A DNA stretch of 64,000 nucleotides from Methylibium petroleiphilum PM1 (GCF_000015725.1 NC_008825.1:124001-188000); one strand, 5' to 3'. Counted from the first letter of the stretch, positions 25,324 through 34,049 are shown. Notes: generated by a model from the sequence alone, not told the origin. A program made the numbers and translations.

Positions 25324-26654
25324 AGAACAGCGGCCCACTCCGTTCCCCCGCACGCCGCCTCAGCCTCATCACCTTCGCCCTCCTCGCCACCCTGCTCGCG
25401 CTGACGGCGGCACTCTTCGCCGTGGCCTGCCACGCGCTCGCGCCGCAGCCCGGCGAGTGGTCCCACACGCTGCGCATCGGCCCGCGCGGCTGGCAGATCG
25501 TGCGACCGGTCAGCGTGCCGGCGCTGCTGCGCGTGGCGACGCACCCGCTCGGGCTGGCGCTGCTCGGCGGCCGCAGCACTGACACGCCGCTCGGCCGCTG
25601 GACCTGGCAGCGCGTGGCGCCCGACCGCCTGGCCGGCCGCTGCGCGCCGTGCCTTCTGCCGTTCGACGCGCTGGGGCCGCAGCCACTGCTGCTGCCGCAC
25701 GCCGAGCTGCAGCTGCAGCGCGTGGCGCAGGAGCGCTACCGCGGCACGCTGACGCTCGGCGAGGGCGAGCAGGCGGTGGTGCTGAAGGGTCGTGCCCAGC
25801 TCACGAGCACCGGGCTGGTGATCGACGCCGAGCTGGCCGACACCGCGCTGGCCGATGTCTACGCGGCCTTCGGCCCGGCGGCGATCCCCGAGTTGCGGCG
25901 CGCGCACATCGACGGCCGCGTGGCTGCGAAGCTGAACCTGCGCCTGCCCGAGCGGCGCCTGGTGGTGCAGCCGCGCATCGACGGCTTCGAGGTCAGCGGC
26001 CTGGGCACCGAAGCCCTGCTCGATGCCGAACCGGCTATGGCCTGCGCCGCCGGCGCGCCGCGCCCGGCGGCCGGTGAGGCCGGCACGCGCGTCATCGGCT
26101 GGCTGCCGCGCGCGGTGGTGGCGGCCGAGGACCAGCGCTTCGCCGAGCACGCCGGCTACGACCTGCCGCAACTGCTGGCCGCGTGGTCGGCCAACCAGAA
26201 GCAGCCGCAGCCGACGGCAGCGGGCGGCACGCGACCGCAGGGCGCGAGCACGCTGACGCAGCAGCTCGCCAAGCTGGTCTACACCGGTGACGAGCGTTCG
26301 GCGGTGCGCAAGCTGCGCGAGCTGCTCTACGCGGTGGAGATGGAGCGCACGCTCGGCAAGGGCCGCATCCTGCAGCTCTACCTGGCGATCGCACCCTGGG
26401 GCGAGGGCGTGTGCGGCGCCGAGGCCGCGGCGCGCCACTACCTGCGCAAGAGCAGCGCGCGGCTCACGCCGCTGGAAGCCGCGTGGCTGGCGAGCCTGCT
26501 GCGCGCTGCGCCGGCGCCGGGCGCGATGACTGCCGTCGACACCGAGCGCGTGGGCTGGGTCCTGACGAGCCTGCGCGGGCCGCTGCCGGCCGAGCGGCGG
26601 GCGGAGCAGATGGAGGTGTTGCGCAGCGGCTGGCAACCGCCGGCGCGGCGCTGA
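25320..26654 (+). CDS. GT51 peptidoglycan glycosyltransferase with extra N-terminal periplasmic domain
   Basis: Membrane-anchored protein of 444 residues. One N-terminal membrane segment (SLITFALLATLLALTAALFA) is followed by a region of about 200 residues, rich in predicted beta structure (IDGRVAAKLNLRLPERRLVVQP), that I do not recognise with certainty. The C-terminal 190 residues are a GT51 domain: catalytic E270 in VAAEDQRFAEHAGYD, the donor-site motif GASTLTQQLAKLVYT and RKLRELLYAVEMERTLGK. There is no transpeptidase domain, so it resembles the monofunctional MtgA enzymes but is much longer. It is the fourth gene of the exosortase operon, which suggests a role in placing or tethering the sorted protein at the wall. 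That role is inference. Confidence 0.82.
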   Translation: MKNSGPLRSPARRLSLITFALLATLLALTAALFAVACHALAPQPGEWSHTLRIGPRGWQIVRPVSVPALLRVATHPLGLALLGGRSTDTPLGRWTWQRVAPDRLAGRCAPCLLPFDALGPQPLLLPHAELQLQRVAQERYRGTLTLGEGEQAVVLKGRAQLTSTGLVIDAELADTALADVYAAFGPAAIPELRRAHIDGRVAAKLNLRLPERRLVVQPRIDGFEVSGLGTEALLDAEPAMACAAGAPRPAAGEAGTRVIGWLPRAVVAAEDQRFAEHAGYDLPQLLAAWSANQKQPQPTAAGGTRPQGASTLTQQLAKLVYTGDERSAVRKLRELLYAVEMERTLGKGRILQLYLAIAPWGEGVCGAEAAARHYLRKSSARLTPLEAAWLASLLRAAPAPGAMTAVDTERVGWVLTSLRGPLPAERRAEQMEVLRSGWQPPARR

Positions 26655-26663
26655 GCCACTCCT

Positions 26664-27470
26664 TCACCCCGGCCCTCTCCCGCGGTGCGGGAGAGCGAGT
26701 GTCGTGTCGCCGTGCAGCCAGCGTTGCACCACCGGCTCCGGTCCTTCCTTCTGCGCTGCCGCCCACAACAGCGGTGCCGCGGCGACGCGCGTCCCCGGCG
26801 CGGCGTCGCGCCATTGCCGCAGCACCTCGAACACGAAGGCCGCCACCGCACCGGCGCGCAGCGGTCGCTCCTGCTGCGGGATCATGTAGCGCAGCTGCGA
26901 GAGCATCCAGCGCGCCAGCCGTTGCGGCCAGGAGGTGACGGAAGCGGCCACGGCATCCTGCGTCGGCCGCACGAACAGCAGCCGCTCGAAGCCGAGCGCG
27001 GTGACCGCCTGCTCGTCGAGGTTGGCCAGGCCGTGCTGCAGCGCCTGCGGCAGCAGCGCCGGGGCGATGGGGCACACGACCACCAGCGTGTGCACGCCGC
27101 TGGCGCGCACACGCGCCGCCAGCGCGGGCAGGGCCTGCGGCTCGGGCAGGTGGTAGGCCTCGTCGCGGCCGTAGTGGTCGCGCCCGCGGTCGAACACCAC
27201 CACGGCGATGTCGTGCGCCGGCAGCGCGGCGGTGTCGTCGTCTCCGCAAGGCACGGCGTGCAGCTTGCGCAGGCCGGCCTGCAGCGGCGCGCGCGTCAGC
27301 ACGCCCACGCCGGCATAGCGGCCGTGGGCGAGCGCCTCCCGCAGCACCTCGCGCCCGAGCGGGCCGCCGGCACCGGCCACCAGCAGGCGGGGCGGCCGGG
27401 GTGCCGGCGCCTGCAGGCGGGTGGCGGCCTGCAGCGCGGTGGTCGGATCGAGTGCGAAAGATGGGTCCAC
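26664..27470 (-). CDS. Rossmann-fold protein, NAD(P)-dependent epimerase-like
   Basis: Protein of about 268 residues with one N-terminal dinucleotide-binding motif, LLVAGAGGPLGREVLREAL, and strands ending in DIAVVVFDRGRD and HTLVVVCPIA, as in atypical short-chain dehydrogenase/NmrA-like proteins. No Tyr-x-x-x-Lys catalytic pair is evident, so enzymatic activity is uncertain. I chose a GTG start at 27470 (VDPSFALDPTTALQ); the frame is open to 27626 but that part is Arg-rich and would run into the lemA leader. The last codons overlap a dispersed-repeat-like hairpin. It converges with the GT51 gene and diverges from lemA. Function unknown. Confidence 0.65.
   Translation of the reverse strand: MDPSFALDPTTALQAATRLQAPAPRPPRLLVAGAGGPLGREVLREALAHGRYAGVGVLTRAPLQAGLRKLHAVPCGDDDTAALPAHDIAVVVFDRGRDHYGRDEAYHLPEPQALPALAARVRASGVHTLVVVCPIAPALLPQALQHGLANLDEQAVTALGFERLLFVRPTQDAVAASVTSWPQRLARWMLSQLRYMIPQQERPLRAGAVAAFVFEVLRQWRDAAPGTRVAAAPLLWAAAQKEGPEPVVQRWLHGDTTLALPHRGRGPG
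26675..26695. repeat. REP-like hairpin at the convergent gene ends
   Basis: CTCTCCCGC (26675-26683) pairs perfectly with GCGGGAGAG (26687-26695) around a 3-nt loop. Palindromes of this CTCTCCCGC/GCGGGAGAG kind are, from memory, a common dispersed repeat in related genomes. It lies within the last codons of the minus-strand gene and may serve as a bidirectional terminator. No second copy was found in the window. Confidence 0.5.
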
Positions 27471-27585
27471 AGTGGTTAGGATGCTAAGCGCCGCTTGAAC
27501 CCGGCGCAGCCGACGGCATCTGCGCAGCACCGGTGCCGAAGACTGCCGCGCGCCGCCCCGAGTTCGCACAGAAAGGACCACCCCC

Positions 27586-28191
27586 ATGCTCCGACGCCTT
27601 CTCGCCGCCCTGATGCTGCTCGCCACGCTGGCGCTCGGCGGCTGCGGCTACAACGACTTCCAGCGCCTCGACGAGGCGACCAAGAGCGCCTGGGCCGAGG
27701 TGCTGAACCAGTACCAGCGCCGCGCCGACCTGATCCCCAACGTGGTGGCCACCGTCAAGGGCGAGGCCAATTTCGAGCAGGAGACGCTGACCAAGGTGGT
27801 CGAGGCGCGCGCCAAGGCCACCAGCATCCAGGCCACGCCGGAGCTGATCAACAACCCCGAGGCCTTCCAGAAGTTCCAGGCCGCGCAGGGCGAGCTGAGC
27901 GGCGCGCTGTCGCGTCTGCTGGTGGTGACCGAGAACTACCCGAACCTGAAGGCCAACCAGGGCTTCCAGGACCTGCGCGTGCAGCTCGAGGGCACCGAGA
28001 ACCGCATCACCGTGGCGCGCAACCGCTACATCAAGGCGGTGCAGGACTACAACGTGCTCGCGCGCAGCTTTCCCAGCAACCTGACCGCGATGGTGTTCGG
28101 CTACGCGGCCAAGCCCAACTTCACGGTGCAGAACGAGGCGCAGATCTCGGCGCCGCCGGCGGTGAGTTTCGAGAAGCCGGCCTCGAAGTGA
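27586..28191 (+). CDS. lemA: LemA family lipoprotein
   Basis: Membrane-anchored, mostly helical protein of 201 residues. The N-terminus MLRRLLAALMLLATLALGG ends in a lipobox with Cys20, so this LemA is probably a lipoprotein rather than a transmembrane-helix-anchored one. The family hallmarks are clear: WAEVLNQYQRRADLIPNVV, FQKFQAAQGELSGALSRLLVV, YPNLKANQGFQDL, EGTENRITVARNRY and YNVLARSFPSN. The exact role of LemA is unknown. It is followed within 8 nt by two TPM-domain genes, a widespread conserved neighbourhood that suggests a shared envelope function. Confidence 0.93.
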   Translation: MLRRLLAALMLLATLALGGCGYNDFQRLDEATKSAWAEVLNQYQRRADLIPNVVATVKGEANFEQETLTKVVEARAKATSIQATPELINNPEAFQKFQAAQGELSGALSRLLVVTENYPNLKANQGFQDLRVQLEGTENRITVARNRYIKAVQDYNVLARSFPSNLTAMVFGYAAKPNFTVQNEAQISAPPAVSFEKPASK

Positions 28192-28198
28192 GACCTTG

Positions 28199-29116
28199 AT
28201 GCGACACGGCTGGCGGCGCTGGCTCGCAAGCCTGGCGCTGGCGCTGCTGGTGGGGCCGTGGAGCGCGAGCAGCGCCCAGGACCTGCGGCCGGTGCCGGTG
28301 CTCAGCGCCAGCGTGATCGACCAGACCGGCACGCTGACGCGCGCGCAGGTCAGCGCGCTGGAGGCCAAGCTCGCGGCCTTCGAGCGCGAGGCCGGTTCGC
28401 AGCTGGTGGTGCTGATCGTCGCGACCACCCAACCCGAGGACATCGCCGCCTACGCGCAGCGCGTCGGCGAGAGCTGGAAGATCGGCCGGCGCGAGGTGGG
28501 CGACGGGCTGATCGTGCTGGTGGCCAAGGACGACCGCAAGGTCCGCATCGAGGTGGCCAAGGCGCTGGAGGGCGCGGTGCCCGACCTGGCGGCCCGGCAG
28601 ATCATCGACCGCGCGCTGACGCCGGCCTTCCGGGCCGGCGATTTCGCGGGGGGGCTGAACGCCGCGGTCGACCAGCTCGCGGCGCGCATCCGCGGCGAGG
28701 CGCTGCCGGCGCCGGGCTCGGTGTCGAAGGCACCTCAGTCCGGGGCGCAATGGCAGGACTTCGCGATGTTCTTCCTGCTCGCGGTGCCGATCGCCGGTGC
28801 CGTGCTCACTGGCGTGCTGGGCCGCAAGCTCGGCACGCTGGCCACCAGCGTCGGCGCCGGCGGTCTGGCCTGGGCGGTGTCGGCCAGCCTGCTGATCGGC
28901 GGCGCGGCGGCGTTGGTGGCGCTGGTGCTGGTAGGCGTGCTGGGCCTGGGCGCGGCGCGGCGGCGCGGCCTGGACACCGGCGGCCATGGCGTGCCGCCCA
29001 TCATCTGGGGCGGTGGCGGCAGCAGCGGCGGCGGTTGGGGCGGCGGTGGCGGCGGGGGTTTCTCGTCCGGCGGTGGCGGCGATTTCGGCGGCGGCGGCGC
29101 GTCGGGAGACTGGTGA
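28199..29116 (+). CDS. TPM domain protein with glycine-rich tail
   Basis: Exported membrane protein of 305 residues. After a signal peptide ending SASSAQ comes a TPM (DUF477) domain at about 35-155, with VIDQTGTLTRAQVSALEAKL, VVLIVATTQPEDIAAYAQRV, GDGLIVLVAKDDRKVRIEVAKALEG and DRALTPAFRAGDFAGGLN. Two hydrophobic segments follow, then a tail of about 40 residues that is nearly all Gly and Ser. TPM domains of this type have been reported as phosphatases or as partners of photosystem assembly in other organisms; no activity is established for this group. Start ATG at 28199; a TTG directly before it is in frame. The stop overlaps the next ATG. Confidence 0.88.
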   Translation: MRHGWRRWLASLALALLVGPWSASSAQDLRPVPVLSASVIDQTGTLTRAQVSALEAKLAAFEREAGSQLVVLIVATTQPEDIAAYAQRVGESWKIGRREVGDGLIVLVAKDDRKVRIEVAKALEGAVPDLAARQIIDRALTPAFRAGDFAGGLNAAVDQLAARIRGEALPAPGSVSKAPQSGAQWQDFAMFFLLAVPIAGAVLTGVLGRKLGTLATSVGAGGLAWAVSASLLIGGAAALVALVLVGVLGLGAARRRGLDTGGHGVPPIIWGGGGSSGGGWGGGGGGGFSSGGGGDFGGGGASGDW

Positions 29117-29625
29117 TGATGGACCGGCTGATCCGACTGCTGCGCCACTGCTGGCTCGACGAGGACGACGCGCGCCGCGCGCTCGGCCCGGTGGCGCTGG
29201 AGCGCATCGAGCAGCGCGTGCGCGCCAGCGAGGCCGCGCACAGCGGCGAGATCCGCGTCTGCGTGGAGGCGGGGCTGCCGCTGGGCTACCTGTGGCGCAA
29301 CGTCGACGCTCACGATCGCGCGCTGTCGCTGTTCGGCAAGCTGCGCGTGTGGGACACCGAGCACAACAACGGCGTGCTGATCTACCTGCTGCTGGCCGAC
29401 CACCGCATCGAGATCGTGGCCGACCGCGGCCTCACGCGGCACGTGGACGCTGCGGGATGGCAGGCCATCGTCGACGGCATGGGCGCGGCGTTCCGCGAGC
29501 GGCGCTTCGAGGACGGGCTGCACGCCGCGATCGACGCCGTGGACGCCGTGCTGCGCCAGCATTTCCCGGCGGCGAGAGGGGATGGCAATCCGAACGAATT
29601 GCCGGACACTCCGGTGCTGCGCTGA
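29116..29625 (+). CDS. Second TPM domain protein, without signal peptide
   Basis: Protein of 169 residues whose ATG overlaps the previous stop by one base. It lacks a signal peptide or membrane segment. It begins with an acidic/basic stretch (HCWLDEDDARRALGP) and carries one TPM-like domain: AAHSGEIRVCVEAGLPLGYLW, WDTEHNNGVLIYLLLADHRIEIVADRG and EDGLHAAIDAVDAVL. LemA, a Gly-tailed TPM protein and a short cytosolic TPM protein in this order are a recurrent three-gene operon in beta-proteobacteria. The two TPM proteins may work on the two faces of the membrane, which is inference. Confidence 0.85.
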   Translation: MMDRLIRLLRHCWLDEDDARRALGPVALERIEQRVRASEAAHSGEIRVCVEAGLPLGYLWRNVDAHDRALSLFGKLRVWDTEHNNGVLIYLLLADHRIEIVADRGLTRHVDAAGWQAIVDGMGAAFRERRFEDGLHAAIDAVDAVLRQHFPAARGDGNPNELPDTPVLR

Positions 29626-29651
29626 CCGACACCTTCACGACCTCCGACCGA

Positions 29652-30434
29652 ATGACCTCCACGATGCGCTCTTGCTTCGCCTGGTTCGCGGCCGCCCTGC
29701 TCGCCGCACCGGCCCTCGCGGCCGACCACCCGTGGCTCAGCTCGCCGCTGCGCACCCAGCAGCCCGAGACCTACTTCACCAACCTGCGCGACGGCGACAG
29801 CATCGAGACGCCCTTCGTGCTGAAGTTCGGCCTGTCGCGCTACGGGCTGGCGCCGATCGTCAAGCCGGTCGACGGCGCCGGTCACCACCACCTGCTGGTC
29901 AACCGCGACCTGCCGCTCGACTTCACCCAGCCGCTGCCCTTCAACGACCAGTACATCCACTTCGGCAAGGGCCAGATGGAGACGGTGCTGACCTTCGTGC
30001 CCGGCACCTACACGCTGCGGCTGCTGCTGGCGGACCACAAGCACATCCCCTACTTCGTCTACAGCAAGCCGATGAAGATCACGGTGACGAAGAAGAACGA
30101 CGACGTCGACCCGAAGACGCTGATCCAGCCCGGCGTCGCGATCCTCGAGCCGCGCAGCGGCGAGCCGCTGCGCACGCCGTTCCGGGTGCGACTGCACGCC
30201 TCGGGCCTGAACGTGGGCCACGTGGACATCCAGGACAAGGGCGTGGGCCACTTCCGGCTGGTCGCCGAGCGGGCCGGTGCGCCCACCGAGCGCATCGACC
30301 TCGTCAAGGGCCTGACCGAGGTCTGGCTCGCGCCGCCGCCGGGCACCTACAAGTTCAGGGTCGAACTGCTGCAGAACGCCGACCAGCAGGTGATGGCCAC
30401 GTCGGCGCCGGTCGAGATCGAAGTGCCGCGCTGA
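29652..30434 (+). CDS. Periplasmic DUF4399 protein, two-domain
   Basis: Secreted protein of 260 residues, signal peptide MTSTMRSCFAWFAAALLAAPALAA. The mature part looks like two copies of a DUF4399-type beta domain. The first has NLRDGDSIETPFVLKFGLS, GAGHHHLLVNRDLP (a His cluster that could bind metal) and PGTYTLRLLLADHKHIPY. The second has ILEPRSGEPLRTPFRVRLHA, KGVGHFRLVAE and PPGTYKFRVELLQNADQQV. No function is known for the family. The gene follows the LemA-TPM operon by 26 nt and could be part of it; the RNA methyltransferase converges 17 nt after its stop. Confidence 0.82.
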   Translation: MTSTMRSCFAWFAAALLAAPALAADHPWLSSPLRTQQPETYFTNLRDGDSIETPFVLKFGLSRYGLAPIVKPVDGAGHHHLLVNRDLPLDFTQPLPFNDQYIHFGKGQMETVLTFVPGTYTLRLLLADHKHIPYFVYSKPMKITVTKKNDDVDPKTLIQPGVAILEPRSGEPLRTPFRVRLHASGLNVGHVDIQDKGVGHFRLVAERAGAPTERIDLVKGLTEVWLAPPPGTYKFRVELLQNADQQVMATSAPVEIEVPR

Positions 30435-30451
30435 GGGCAGCCGGCGCGCCC

Positions 30452-31676
30452 TCAGCCCGGTTCGCGCATCGAACCGGCCACCAGATCGAAGCGGAACAGC
30501 CGGCACTCGATCGGGCCGTTCCACATCGGCACGCGCCGGCTCTCCTTCAGGCGCATCGCCTGCGGCAGCTTCATGTCGGGGCTGAGCACCCAGGCGGTCC
30601 AGCCCGGGTAGGCGCGCTTCCAGTGGGTGGCGAGGCGGGTGAAGAACTCGTGGGCCGAGGCGCCGTCCGGCCCCGTCGCCGCGTGAGCCCTTGGGGTCGA
30701 TGCGCTCGCCATAGGGCGGGTTGAGCATCAGCGTGCCGCGTTCGGCGGGGGCGGCGCGCTGCAGCGCGTCGACCGTCTTCAGCTCGATCGCGGCAGCGAC
30801 GCCGGCGCGTGCCGCGTTGCGCGCCGCGAAATCGGTCATGCGGAAGGCCACGTCGCCGGCGAAGATGGGCACCGCGCTGGCATGCACGGCCGCCCGCGCG
30901 GCCTCGCGCAGCTCGCGCCAGGCACGCTGGGTGCCGGCGTCGCGGAACGGCCCGAGGCGCTCGAACGCGAAGCGCCGCAGCGAGCCGGGGGCAATGCCGC
31001 AGGCGATCTGCGCCGCCTCGATCGCGATCGTGCCGGAGCCGCACACCGGGTCGAGCAGCGGGCCGTCGGCCTCGCGGCCCTGCCAGCCGGCGGCGGCCAG
31101 CATCGCGGCAGCCAGCGTCTCCTTCAGTGGCGCCTCGCCCTGGTCCTCGCGCCAGCCGCGCTTGAACAGCGCCTCGCCCGAGGTGTCGACATACAGCGTG
31201 GCGTGCTCGGGCGCTAGGTGCAGCAGCAGCGGCAGGTCGGGGCGGCGGGTGTCGACGCTCGGGCGCGCGCCGAGCGCGTCGCGCATCGCGTCGCAGACAC
31301 CGTCCTTGATGCGCAGCGCGGCGAAGTTCAGGCTCTTGAGCGGCGCGCGCTGCGCGGTCACGTCCACCTTCAGGGTCTGCGTCGGCGTGATCCAGTCGGG
31401 CCAGCGCGGGCTGCGGGCCAACGCGTACAGGTCGTCCTCGCTGCGGTAGGGCGCATCGGCCACCTGCCACAGCACGCGCTGGGCGAGCCGGCTGCCCAGG
31501 TTGAGTGCCATCGCCTCGCGCGGGCCGCCGCGCACCATCACGCCGCCGCGCTGCGTCTGCGCCGCCGCGCCCGGCAGCAGCCGGGCCACCTCGTCGGCGA
31601 GCAGCGCCTCGACGCCGGCCGCGCAGGGGAGGAACAAGGAGGACGACGGGGCGTCGGGCGGAAGGGCGACGTTCAT
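30452..31676 (-). pseudogene. RlmL-like 23S rRNA (guanine-N2) methyltransferase, frameshifted
   Basis: Two frames together encode a class I RNA methyltransferase of the RlmL N-terminal/UPF0020 type. The first frame starts at the ATG at 31676 (MNVALPPDAPSSSLFLPCAAG) and contains the THUMP domain, the SAM site LLDPVCGSGTIAIEAA and the catalytic LMLNPPYGERID. It then loses homology near 30695-30665. The remaining family C-terminus (FFTRLATHWKRAYPGWTAWVL ending MREPG) continues in another frame to 30452. The shift corresponds to one extra base (or two missing) in the order read. The rest is undamaged, so this is either a recent mutation or a sequencing error in a G/C run. The first frame otherwise stays open far downstream, antisense to the DUF4399 gene, which is without meaning. 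Confidence 0.82.
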
Positions 31677-31770
31677 GCGTGCAGAGGGGTTCGAGGGTTG
31701 CGCTCGCGCCTCGGTCGACACCGGGCGGGGCGCCGGGTCTTGTTGCCGGTTCGGGCCCGAGACCTCGTCG

Positions 31771-33294
31771 TTACATCATCGTGCGCCGCAGGTTGGCCGG
31801 CGCGATCTTCAGCGCCTCGCGGTACTTCGCCACCGTGCGGCGCGCCACCTGGATGCCCTGCTCTTCCAGCATGCTGCTGAGCTGGCTGTCCGACAGCGGC
31901 TTCTTGGCATCCTCGGCACTGACCAGCTGCTTGATCAGCGCACGCACCGCGGTGCTCGACGCATTGCCACCGGCCTCGGTGTTGAGCGAGGAGCCGAAGA
32001 AATACTTCAGCTCGAAGGTGCCGTAGGGCGTGGACATGTACTTGGCGGTGGTCACGCGCGAGATGGTCGACTCGTGCAGACCCAGCTCGTCGGCGATCTC
32101 GCGCAGCACCAGTGGCTTCATCGCGATCGCGCCGTGGCTGAAGAAGGCCTTCTGCCGCTCGACGATGGCCTGCGACACGCGCTGGATGGTGTCGAAGCGC
32201 TGCAGGATGTTCTTCATGAACCAGCGCGCCTCCTGCAGCCGCGAGCTCAGGCCCGCGCCCGATTCGGTGCGCGCGCCCCGCTGCTGCTTGATGGCCTGGG
32301 CGTAGAGGTCGTTGATGCGCAGCTTGGGCATCACGTCGGGGTTGAGCACCACGCGCCAGCCGCGGCCGGCCTTCTGCACGATGACATCGGGCACGATGAT
32401 GTTGGCCTCGGCCTTGGTGAAGGGCCGGCCGGGCTTGGGCTCGCAGCGCACGATCAGCGCCTGCGCGGCCTTCAGCAGCTCCTCGTCGGCGCCGGTGGCC
32501 GCCATCAGCTTCTTGCCGTCGCGCCGCGCCAGCAACTCGAGGTGGTACTTGCAGATCAGGATCGCGATCATCTGCGCCTCGCAGCGCGGTCCGGCCCGCA
32601 GCTGCAGCGTCAGGCACTCCGACAGGTCGCGCGCACCGACGCCCAGCGGCTCCAGGTTGTGCAGCCACTTCAGCGCGCAGCGCAGGCGGTCGAGCAGCTC
32701 CTCGACCGCGATGTCGTCCTCGTCGCCGGCCAGGCGCTGGGCGATCTCTTCCAGGGGGTCGGCCAGGTAGCCGTCCTCGTCGAGCGATTCGATCAGCACC
32801 ATCACCGCGCCGCGGTCCTCGTCGCTCAGGCGCATGCCGCGCAACTGGTCGCGCAGGTGGTCCTGCAGGCTCACCCCGGCGCTGCTGCGCTCCATGGGGT
32901 CGAACTCGTCGCTGTCGTTGTTGCCGGCCTTGCCGGGCGTCTCGCGGATGCCGTCGAAGTCCTCGCGCTCGGTGCCGTTCTCCCAGTCCTCGCGCTCGGT
33001 GGTGCCGAACTCGGCCGCATCCACCGCGACCGGCTCGGGGTCGGCGGCCACCTCGGACCCCGAGCCCTCCCAGGCGTCATCGGCCTGGCGCTCCGTGGCC
33101 GTGGCGCGCTCCACCGGCGCGTCGAACGGGGTCGGCGCATCTTCCTCCACTTCGAGGAAGGGGTTCTGCTCCAGCATCTGCTCGACTTCCTGGTGAAGCT
33201 CGAGCGTGGAAAGCTGCAGCAGCCGGATCGACTGCTGAAGCTGCGGCGTGAGCGCCAGATGCTGCGAAAAACGGACCTGCAGGGAAGGCTTCAT
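31771..33294 (-). CDS. rpoN: RNA polymerase sigma-54 factor
   Basis: Alternative sigma factor of 507 residues that recognises GG/GC (-24/-12) promoters and needs an AAA+ activator. Region I is the Gln/Leu-rich start [30 protein letters not shown], followed by an acidic region II at about 50-130. The core-binding and DNA-binding parts follow, ending with the RpoN box ARRTVAKYREAL close to the C-terminus. The start ATG at 33294 overlaps the lptB stop as TGATG, so the two are coupled. Its likely targets include the glnK promoter at 60568 in this window. Confidence 0.97.
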   Translation of the reverse strand: MKPSLQVRFSQHLALTPQLQQSIRLLQLSTLELHQEVEQMLEQNPFLEVEEDAPTPFDAPVERATATERQADDAWEGSGSEVAADPEPVAVDAAEFGTTEREDWENGTEREDFDGIRETPGKAGNNDSDEFDPMERSSAGVSLQDHLRDQLRGMRLSDEDRGAVMVLIESLDEDGYLADPLEEIAQRLAGDEDDIAVEELLDRLRCALKWLHNLEPLGVGARDLSECLTLQLRAGPRCEAQMIAILICKYHLELLARRDGKKLMAATGADEELLKAAQALIVRCEPKPGRPFTKAEANIIVPDVIVQKAGRGWRVVLNPDVMPKLRINDLYAQAIKQQRGARTESGAGLSSRLQEARWFMKNILQRFDTIQRVSQAIVERQKAFFSHGAIAMKPLVLREIADELGLHESTISRVTTAKYMSTPYGTFELKYFFGSSLNTEAGGNASSTAVRALIKQLVSAEDAKKPLSDSQLSSMLEEQGIQVARRTVAKYREALKIAPANLRRTMM

Positions 33295-34049
33295 CACATC
33301 CTGAAGTGCTCGCCGAGGTAGACCTTGCGGACGTCGGCGTTCTCGACGATCTGCTCGGGGGTGCCTTCGGCCAGCACGCGTCCTTCGCTGATGATGTAGG
33401 CGCGGTGGCAGATGCCCAGGGTCTCGCGCACGTTGTGGTCGGTGATCAGCACGCCGATACCGCGGCTCTTGAGGAAGCCGATGATTCGCTGGATCTCGAT
33501 CACCGCGATCGGATCGACGCCGGCGAACGGCTCGTCGAGCAGGATGAAGCGCGGCTGCGTGGCCAGCGCGCGGGCGATCTCGACGCGCCGCCGCTCGCCG
33601 CCCGACAGTGCCGGTGCCGGGCTGTCGCGCAGCTTGTCGATCGACAGGTCGTGCAGCAGGCCGTCGAGCAGCTCGTCGATGCGTGCCTTGGTGTAGGCCT
33701 TGCCGCGCTCGTCGAACTGCAGCTCCAGCACCGCGCGGATGTTCTCCTCGACGGTGAGCTTGCGGAAGATCGAGGCTTCCTGCGGCAGGTAGGACAGCCC
33801 GAGGCGCGAGCGCTGGTGGATCGGCAGGCGCTCGATCGGCGCGCCGTCGATGCGGATCTCGCCGGCGTCGGCGCGCACCAGGCCCACGATCATGTAGAAG
33901 CTGGTGGTCTTGCCGGCGCCGTTCGGGCCCAGCAGGCCCACCACCTCGCCGGCCGCAACGGCCAGGTGCACGTCCTTGACGACCTTGCGGGCGCCGTAGC
34001 TCTTCTGCAGTCCGCGAGCCTCCAGGCGGCTCGCCATCGCCGTGTTCAT
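33294..34049 (-). CDS. lptB: LPS export ABC transporter ATPase LptB
   Basis: Cytoplasmic ATPase of the LptBFG transporter, which extracts LPS from the inner membrane; 251 residues. Motifs: Walker [12 protein letters not shown], the LptB-typical Q-loop region [21 protein letters not shown], signature [16 protein letters not shown], Walker [14 protein letters not shown] and the switch His in [11 protein letters not shown]. It starts at the ATG at 34049, inside the end of lptA, and is coupled to rpoN downstream. lptF and lptG are not in the window. Confidence 0.97.
   Translation of the reverse strand: MNTAMASRLEARGLQKSYGARKVVKDVHLAVAAGEVVGLLGPNGAGKTTSFYMIVGLVRADAGEIRIDGAPIERLPIHQRSRLGLSYLPQEASIFRKLTVEENIRAVLELQFDERGKAYTKARIDELLDGLLHDLSIDKLRDSPAPALSGGERRRVEIARALATQPRFILLDEPFAGVDPIAVIEIQRIIGFLKSRGIGVLITDHNVRETLGICHRAYIISEGRVLAEGTPEQIVENADVRKVYLGEHFRM

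Noticed and set aside
29382-30451. Continuation of the methyltransferase frame beyond the frameshift
   Set aside because: After the shift the frame shows no family similarity and lies antisense to the DUF4399 gene; the true C-terminus is in the other frame.
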